From CAYGXH01 sp964354485 (GTDB lineage Bacteria; Bacteroidota; Ignavibacteria; UBA10030; SZUA-254): a DNA stretch of 10,919 nucleotides. The notes beneath the pieces are model-generated. The model ran no database searches and was not told the DNA's origin. It saw nothing but the letters and a program-made list of their open reading frames with translations. The stretch spans positions 1 to 10,919 of the forward strand of contig CAYGZY010000131.1 in assembly GCA_964354485.1 (NCBI GenBank), read 5' to 3'. Positions 6,208 to 10,919 of this stretch are shown piece after piece. A program made the translations under genes and the position numbers. Positions within the stretch are counted from its first letter, which is position 1. Each line of letters opens with the position of its first letter.

Positions 6208-6774
6208 ATGGCAACAACTTCTGATTTTCGTAGTGGTATGGCTATTCGCATGGGCGGCGAATTGTGGACGATAGTCGAGTTCCAGCATGTGAATCCGGGT
6301 AACTGGCGGGCGTTCGTCCGCGCTAAATTGAAAAGCCTGAAATCCGGCAAAGTAGTGGAAATCCGCTTCCGTGCCGGAGAGGCTGTCGATGCAGTTAGAA
6401 TCGAAACGAAAGAATATCAATACCTCTACCACGATGGTGCAAGTTACGTGTTTATGGACCAGAAAACCTATGATCAGATAAACGTTGAAGAGTATCTGAT
6501 CGGGGATGGAGCGCATTATCTTAAAGAAAGTGAAAGTGTAAAAATCATGTTCAATGGAAACGAAATTGTGTCCGTCGAAATACCCATCACCGTGGCGTTG
6601 AAGATTGTCGAAGCCCCCCCCGGCGTACGGGGTGATACCGCGACCGGCGCCCAGAAACCCGCAAAAGTAGAGACCGGCGCCATGGTCAATGTTCCGCTCT
6701 TCATAAATGAGGGGGATACTATAAAAGTTGATACCAGGACGGGCTATTATATCGAGCGTGTAAAGTCATCGTAA
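6208..6774 (+). CDS. efp: Translation elongation factor P
   Basis: Protein of 188 residues, the usual EF-P length, which binds ribosomes stalled at polyproline and promotes peptide-bond formation. The start is the ATG at 6208-6210, giving MATTSDFRSGMAIRMGGELW; the frame is open upstream to a TTG at 6127, but those 27 residues are not EF-P-like. The N-terminal KOW-like domain has EFQHVNPGNWRAFVRAKLKSLKSG (24-47). The oligonucleotide-binding domains follow, with the family signature KVETGAMVNVPLFINEGDTIKVDTRTGYYIERV near the C-terminus. The loop tip is Asn32 (PGNWRAF), where E. coli has the modified Lys34 (PGKGQAF) and the EarP class has Arg. From memory, Chlorobi EF-P has PGNLRAF, so this is probably a lineage form and not a defect. 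No clear Shine-Dalgarno sequence precedes the start. accB follows after 26 bp. Confidence 0.95.
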   Translation: MATTSDFRSGMAIRMGGELWTIVEFQHVNPGNWRAFVRAKLKSLKSGKVVEIRFRAGEAVDAVRIETKEYQYLYHDGASYVFMDQKTYDQINVEEYLIGDGAHYLKESESVKIMFNGNEIVSVEIPITVALKIVEAPPGVRGDTATGAQKPAKVETGAMVNVPLFINEGDTIKVDTRTGYYIERVKSS

Positions 6775-6800
6775 TGTAGCATCTACAGAAAGGATTGACT

Positions 6801-7244
6801 ATGGACCTTGCCTATCTGAAGAAAATAGTACGAATTGTTGAGAACAGTACTGTCGATGAAATTGAGATAAAAGAAGAGGGTCTGCATGTACGCATTTCCA
6901 AAAAAGGAGTTGCCCCTGCTTCATATGTTCAAGCCACACCTGCTGTACCTGTCGCGGCTGCCCCTCCGGCCGCACCTGTTCCCGTAGTTCAGCAGGAACC
7001 TAAATACATTGAAATAAAGTCGCCTATCGTCGGCACTTTTTACCGGGCGCCCGCACCGGATGCTGATAATTATGTTGAGGTCGGTCAAATCGTCCAACCC
7101 AAGCAGGTGCTCTGTATAGTCGAAGCTATGAAGCTGATGAATGAAATTGAATCAGACGTCTCCGGCAGAGTCATTAAAATCCTGGTGGAGAATGCCAAAC
7201 CAGTCGAATACAACCAAGTCCTCTTCCTCATCGAACCCATCTAG
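6801..7244 (+). CDS. accB: Biotin carboxyl carrier protein of acetyl-CoA carboxylase
   Basis: Protein of 147 residues that carries the biotin cofactor between biotin carboxylase and carboxyltransferase in the first step of fatty-acid synthesis. The N-terminal helical part is followed by a flexible Ala/Pro linker (about 37-66, rich in APAP and AAPP) and the biotinyl domain (about 69-147). Lys111 in EAMKLMNE is the biotinylation site. The start is the ATG at 6801, with AAGGA (6790-6794) 6 bases upstream; the in-frame TTG at 6795 overlaps that ribosome site and is rejected. It sits between efp and accC, the common efp-accB-accC order. The accC start is 54 bp downstream. Confidence 0.96.
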   Translation: MDLAYLKKIVRIVENSTVDEIEIKEEGLHVRISKKGVAPASYVQATPAVPVAAAPPAAPVPVVQQEPKYIEIKSPIVGTFYRAPAPDADNYVEVGQIVQPKQVLCIVEAMKLMNEIESDVSGRVIKILVENAKPVEYNQVLFLIEPI

Positions 7245-7298
7245 CGAGCAATATCAATGAATAGTAATTCCATCCCGAATCGCTAACGAGTTGAATCT

Positions 7299-8639
7299 GT
7301 GTTCACAAAGGTATTAATTGCTAACCGCGGTGAGATTGCTCTCCGTATTATTCGTGTTTGCAGGGAGCTGGGAATTAAAACGGTTGCCGTTTACTCGGAA
7401 GCGGATCGCGATTCGCTGCATGTTCGTTTCGCCGACGAAGCTGTCTGTATCGGTCCGCCCCAGAGCAAGGATAGTTACCTCCATGTCCCGCGTCTAATAT
7501 CCGCTGCCGATATAACTAATGCCGATGCAATCCATCCCGGCTACGGATTCCTTGCGGAGAATACACAATTTGCAGAGATCTGTGCGGTACAGGGCATAAA
7601 ATTCATTGGTCCTTCTCCGGATGCAATTACAGCTATGGGGGATAAAGCGCTCGCGAAAGATACAATGAAGAAAGCCGGTGTTCCGGTCGTGCCGGGAAGC
7701 GACGGAGTCGTGAAGGATGAAAAGGAAGGATTGGAAGTCGCTAAGAGTATAGGATTTCCTGTAATGATTAAAGCGACTGCCGGGGGCGGCGGCAAGGGGA
7801 TGAGAATTGTAATGGGCGAGGAGGATTTTGATAAAGCGTTCGCTATGGCAAGCGGTGAAGCGCAATCGGTTTTCGGTAATCCTTCGGTGTATATCGAGAA
7901 GTTTGTAGAACAGCCGCGCCATATCGAAATTCAGGTTTTTGGAGATAAATATGGAAACGCCATTCACTTGAATGAACGCGACTGTACGATACAGCGCCGC
8001 CACCAGAAACTTGTGGAGGAATCCCCGTCACCGGTTATCACACCGGTTATTAGAAAAGCAATGGGTGCGGCGGCAGTGAAAGCTGTGAAAAGTGTGAAGT
8101 ATGAGGGAGCAGGGACGATGGAATTCCTTGTCGACAAGGACAAGAATTTTTATTTCATGGAAATGAATACCCGCATACAAGTTGAACATCCGGTAACGGA
8201 AGAAGTTACGGGTATGGATCTCGTCCGTCTGCAGATTGAAATTGCGGGTGGAAGCCGTCTGCGGAAGAAACAATATAAGCCTCGCGGGCACGCGATAGAA
8301 TGCAGAATCAATGCCGAGGATCCTGAAAACGATTTTCGTCCCTCGCCGGGTGAAATTACGGGATTTCACCTTCCGGGCGGATTCGGCGTGCGTGTCGATA
8401 CACACTGCTACTCGGGTTATCGCATCCCTCCATTCTATGACTCCCTCATCGCAAAGCTTATCGTCTTAGCGCCCACGAGATCCGAGGCAATACAAAAAAT
8501 GGCGGGCGCGCTTGAGGAATTTACAGTCGAAGGCATCCACACGACTATTCCGTTTCACCGGCGCGTTATGCAGAACGAAGTGTTTAAGAGCGGAATCTAT
8601 GATACAAGTTTCATTGAAAAACATTACAATCATGATTAA
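7299..8639 (+). CDS. accC: Acetyl-CoA carboxylase, biotin carboxylase subunit
   Basis: ATP-grasp enzyme of 446 residues (E. coli AccC 449) that carboxylates biotin on AccB with bicarbonate and ATP. It starts at GTG 7299 with MFTKVLIANRGEIALRIIR, the typical N-terminal Rossmann-like beginning, and HPGYGFLAEN at 79-88. The ATP-grasp part has glycine-rich AGGGGKGMRI (161-170), RRHQKLVEESPSP (233-245), E275, E288 and catalytic R292 in EMNTRIQVEHPVTE (288-301); the E288/R292 numbers match E. coli. The C-terminal biotin-carboxylase domain has GHAIECRINAEDP (330-342). The upstream ribosome site is weak (GAG 9 bases before the GTG). It is intact and shares the operon with accB. A carboxylase subunit for another acyl-CoA is possible by homology alone, but the efp-accB context supports AccC. 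Confidence 0.96.
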   Translation: MFTKVLIANRGEIALRIIRVCRELGIKTVAVYSEADRDSLHVRFADEAVCIGPPQSKDSYLHVPRLISAADITNADAIHPGYGFLAENTQFAEICAVQGIKFIGPSPDAITAMGDKALAKDTMKKAGVPVVPGSDGVVKDEKEGLEVAKSIGFPVMIKATAGGGGKGMRIVMGEEDFDKAFAMASGEAQSVFGNPSVYIEKFVEQPRHIEIQVFGDKYGNAIHLNERDCTIQRRHQKLVEESPSPVITPVIRKAMGAAAVKAVKSVKYEGAGTMEFLVDKDKNFYFMEMNTRIQVEHPVTEEVTGMDLVRLQIEIAGGSRLRKKQYKPRGHAIECRINAEDPENDFRPSPGEITGFHLPGGFGVRVDTHCYSGYRIPPFYDSLIAKLIVLAPTRSEAIQKMAGALEEFTVEGIHTTIPFHRRVMQNEVFKSGIYDTSFIEKHYNHD

Positions 8640-8660
8640 TATTACTACTGAGGTCAAACT

Positions 8661-9041
8661 ATGACATTTCCAGAAAATCTGAAGTACACAAAAGATCATG
8701 AATGGATCCTTGTCGAAGGGAAGACAGGTCTGGTGGGTGTGACCGAATATGCCCAGGGCGAGCTTGGTGATGTTGTCTTCATCGAATTACCGAAAATCGG
8801 CAGGCAGGTTAAACAGGGTGAAAGTTTCGGTACCATCGAAGCAGTTAAGGCAGTTTCCGATCTATACGCGCCTGTATCGGGTGAGGTTGTTGGAATTAAT
8901 ACAGAACTCGAGAAATCGCCGGAACTGGTAAACAAGGAACCGTACGGTAAGGGATGGATGATTAAAATATCTATCAAGGATCCAAACGAGTTGAAGAATC
9001 TCTATGATGTGAAAGCGTACAGAGAGTTGATCGGAAAATAA
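8661..9041 (+). CDS. gcvH: Glycine cleavage system H protein
   Basis: Lipoyl carrier protein of 126 residues that shuttles the aminomethyl intermediate from GcvP to GcvT and GcvL. The family pattern is intact: LKYTKDHEWI (7-16), GVTEYAQGELGDVVFIELP (26-44), the lipoylation site Lys63 in IEAVKAVSDLYAPVSGEV (59-76), and NKEPYGKGWMIKI (91-103). The start ATG has GAGG 7 bases upstream. It begins 21 bp after accC on the same strand, so it may be read through from that operon; such a short gap leaves no room for a glycine riboswitch. gcvP follows after 132 bp. Confidence 0.96.
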   Translation: MTFPENLKYTKDHEWILVEGKTGLVGVTEYAQGELGDVVFIELPKIGRQVKQGESFGTIEAVKAVSDLYAPVSGEVVGINTELEKSPELVNKEPYGKGWMIKISIKDPNELKNLYDVKAYRELIGK

Positions 9042-9050
9042 AAAGCTTCC

Positions 9051-9074
9051 GGTGAACTCTGCACGGCGTTCACC
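9051..9074. other. Stem-loop in the gcvH-gcvP spacer
   Basis: GGTGAAC (9051-9057) pairs with GTTCACC (9068-9074), a perfect 7-bp stem with a 10-base loop, 9 bases after the gcvH stop. No T-run follows, so it is unlikely to be an intrinsic terminator. It could influence mRNA stability between gcvH and gcvP or be incidental. Confidence 0.35.
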
Positions 9075-9173
9075 ATGATTGATTGCGAGAGTGTACCGAG
9101 CGGCTAAGAGTTGTCCGATACTGCTCTCATTCCAAATTACAAATCCCCATAACCTCATTACAACGACATAGCT

Positions 9174-10919
9174 ATGCCTGACACACATTCACAGTATGAA
9201 ATGTTCCACGAGCGCCACATTGGTCCCGATAAAAGTGAAACTATTGCGATGCTGAAGGAGGTCGGATGTAATTCAATGGACGAATTCATCCAAAGCGTTG
9301 TTCCCCAACAGATCCGAAGCACTGCTCCGTTCGTCATTGGTGATCCAGTCAGTGAGCGGGAAGCACTTAGCCATATCCGGGCAATTGCCGACAACAATAC
9401 CCTTTACCGATCTCTGATCGGGATGGGATTTTATGATACCATCACCCCTACCATCATCCAGCGGAATATTCTCGAAAGTCCGGGCTGGTATACGCAGTAC
9501 ACCCCATACCAGGGCGAAATCGCACAGGGAAGGATGGAAGCGCTCCTCAATTTTCAGACCATGGTGATCGATCTGACAAAAATGGAAATTGCCAATGCCT
9601 CTCTCCTCGACGAGGCAACTGCTGCAGCAGAAGCTATGACGATGTTCTTCGGTATCAGCGGAAGACCTGAGGGGGGTATCTTCTTCGTCTCGGATGAATG
9701 TCATCCTCAGAACATAGCTGTTGTTCAGACGCGGGCGAAGTGGCTCGGCATCAAGGTAGCTGTAGGAAAATGGTCAGAGTTTGAATTTACCGAAAAAGTT
9801 TTTGGAGCCTTAATACAATACCCTGCCTCAGACGGTGCTGTTCACGATTATCGGACTTTCTGTGAAAAGGCACACGCCGCCGGGGCTAAGGTGGTCGTCG
9901 CCGCTGATATACTCAGTTTGCTGGTCCTTACACCACCGGGCGAATTCGGTGCTGACGTCGCAGTAGGGAGCACACAGCGTTTCGGCGTTCCACTGGGATA
10001 CGGCGGGCCGCACGCCGCGTATTTTGCAACAAAGGACGAATACAAACGGTACGTACCCGGACGCATTATCGGTGTTTCGGTCGATTCGAGAGGTAAACGC
10101 GCTCTTCGCATGGCACTCCAGACTCGCGAACAGCATATTCGTCGTGAAAAAGCTACATCAAATATCTGCACTTCCCAGGTTCTACTGGCAATAATGGCAA
10201 GTATGTATGCCGTCTACCATGGACCCGATGGTCTAAAAAAAATCGCCGAACGTGTGAGTCATTTTACAACGCTCCTCGCCTCTCAGCTCAAAACTCTCGG
10301 CTATAAAATTCTCCACAGTGATTATTTCGATACTATTCACATTACCGACGGCAAAAGTATCAGGCAGACTCTCGAACCGATTTTCCAATCGAATAAAATT
10401 AACGTTCGATGGTTTGATGACGGATCATGCGGCATCTCCCTCGATGAAAAAACCGATGAAAATGAAATTAAAACCCTTGTCAAAATATTCTCGCAGGCGA
10501 AAAATATTCGGAGCAGCAAGGAGGATAGTCTTAAAGATAATCCTGTCGGCTATAACGGCGGAATGAAAAGATCGACGCCGTACCTTCAGCACCCCGTCTT
10601 CAATTTACACCACTCCGAAACGGAAATGCTTCGATATATCAAATCGCTGGAACAAAAGGACCTCTCTCTCGCATTCAGTATGATTCCGCTCGGTTCGTGT
10701 ACCATGAAATTGAATGCGACCACGGAACTTATGCCGATCACATGGGTGAATTTTAACTCCATTCATCCCTTCGTCCCCAAAGTGCAAGCGAAGGGGTATC
10801 ACATTCTCTTCGAACAACTTGAGTCGATGCTTAAGGATTTAACGGGATTTGACAGAATATCTTTCCAACCAAATTCCGGTGCTCAGGGTGAGTACACGGG
10901 ACTTCTCGTTATACGTGCG
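9174..10919 (+). CDS. gcvP: Glycine dehydrogenase (decarboxylating), fused P protein, partial
   Basis: PLP enzyme that decarboxylates glycine and transfers the aminomethyl group to GcvH. 582 codons are in the window without a stop; the remainder lies beyond the right edge. It starts MPDTHSQYEMFHERHIGPDKSE, the canonical N-terminal RHIGP motif. Other family landmarks: TPYQGEIAQGRMEALLNFQTM (about 103-123), FGVPLGYGGPHAAYFA (about 268-283), RALRMALQTREQHIRREKATSNICTSQ (about 307-333), then the start of the second half, IPLGSCTMKLNATTELMP (about 504-521) and QPNSGAQGEY (about 564-573). Both halves are in one unbroken frame, so this is the single-chain form and not the split GcvPA/GcvPB. The PLP-binding lysine lies in the missing part. 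No clear Shine-Dalgarno sequence precedes the ATG at 9174-9176. It lies 132 bp after gcvH, and co-transcription is likely. Confidence 0.95.
   Translation, partial: MPDTHSQYEMFHERHIGPDKSETIAMLKEVGCNSMDEFIQSVVPQQIRSTAPFVIGDPVSEREALSHIRAIADNNTLYRSLIGMGFYDTITPTIIQRNILESPGWYTQYTPYQGEIAQGRMEALLNFQTMVIDLTKMEIANASLLDEATAAAEAMTMFFGISGRPEGGIFFVSDECHPQNIAVVQTRAKWLGIKVAVGKWSEFEFTEKVFGALIQYPASDGAVHDYRTFCEKAHAAGAKVVVAADILSLLVLTPPGEFGADVAVGSTQRFGVPLGYGGPHAAYFATKDEYKRYVPGRIIGVSVDSRGKRALRMALQTREQHIRREKATSNICTSQVLLAIMASMYAVYHGPDGLKKIAERVSHFTTLLASQLKTLGYKILHSDYFDTIHITDGKSIRQTLEPIFQSNKINVRWFDDGSCGISLDEKTDENEIKTLVKIFSQAKNIRSSKEDSLKDNPVGYNGGMKRSTPYLQHPVFNLHHSETEMLRYIKSLEQKDLSLAFSMIPLGSCTMKLNATTELMPITWVNFNSIHPFVPKVQAKGYHILFEQLESMLKDLTGFDRISFQPNSGAQGEYTGLLVIRA

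Noticed and set aside
7243..7285. TAGCGA and TCGCTA inverted repeat between accB and accC
   Set aside because: Six-base arms separated by 31 bases, with no T-run; not a credible terminator or regulatory stem.
7494..8003. 169-residue open frame antisense to accC
   Set aside because: Lies wholly opposite a strongly conserved gene; composition shows shadow-frame residues (many Arg, His, Cys) and no domain.
8640..9173. Glycine riboswitch near gcvH/gcvP
   Set aside because: The gcvH leader is only 21 bases and the gcvP leader of 132 bases shows none of the expected aptamer layout.
9273..9704. 143-residue open frame antisense to gcvP
   Set aside because: Shadow of the conserved gcvP frame with no ribosome site or family pattern.

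Overview
The window looks like chromosomal DNA from the Bacteroidota/Chlorobiota/Ignavibacteriota (FCB) group. The evidence is a phosphate-selective O/P-type porin, a short lipoprotein resembling the DUF4296 family, the tail of a type IX secretion (Por) sorting domain, several genes with weak or no Shine-Dalgarno sequence, and an elongation factor P whose loop reads PGNWRAF, as I recall for Chlorobi-type EF-P. I would lean to Chlorobi/Ignavibacteria but cannot fix the rank. I see no phage, insertion sequence, CRISPR array, tRNA or rRNA.

Positions 1-5614 form a phosphate-acquisition locus. Minus-strand genes are an outer-membrane porin (runs off the left edge), the sensor kinase PhoR, the response regulator PhoB and a small lipoprotein upstream of phoB. 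Between phoB and phoR, in the opposite orientation, lies a two-gene unit: a PhoU-like DUF47 protein and a PiT-type phosphate transporter. Together they would carry phosphate across both membranes: the porin across the outer membrane, PiT across the inner membrane, DUF47 as the PiT partner and PhoBR as the likely regulator. Four TTAA-type hexamers at an exact 11-bp period lie upstream of the porin and look like a Pho box.

Positions 5615-6207 hold no intact gene. They contain a 50-codon remnant of a type IX secretion sorting domain, a strong rho-independent terminator directly after it, a cluster of CAGAT repeats, a small hairpin, an AT-rich stretch and a candidate promoter for the next genes.

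Positions 6208-10919 are housekeeping genes, all on the plus strand: efp, accB and accC (likely one operon; biotin carboxyl carrier and biotin carboxylase of acetyl-CoA carboxylase), then gcvH and gcvP of the glycine cleavage system. gcvP is the single-chain fused form and runs off the right edge after 582 codons. I found no clear new biological system; the items most worth checking are the Pho-box array, the split phoB/phoR arrangement, the EF-P loop and the decayed sorting-domain gene with its orphan terminator.
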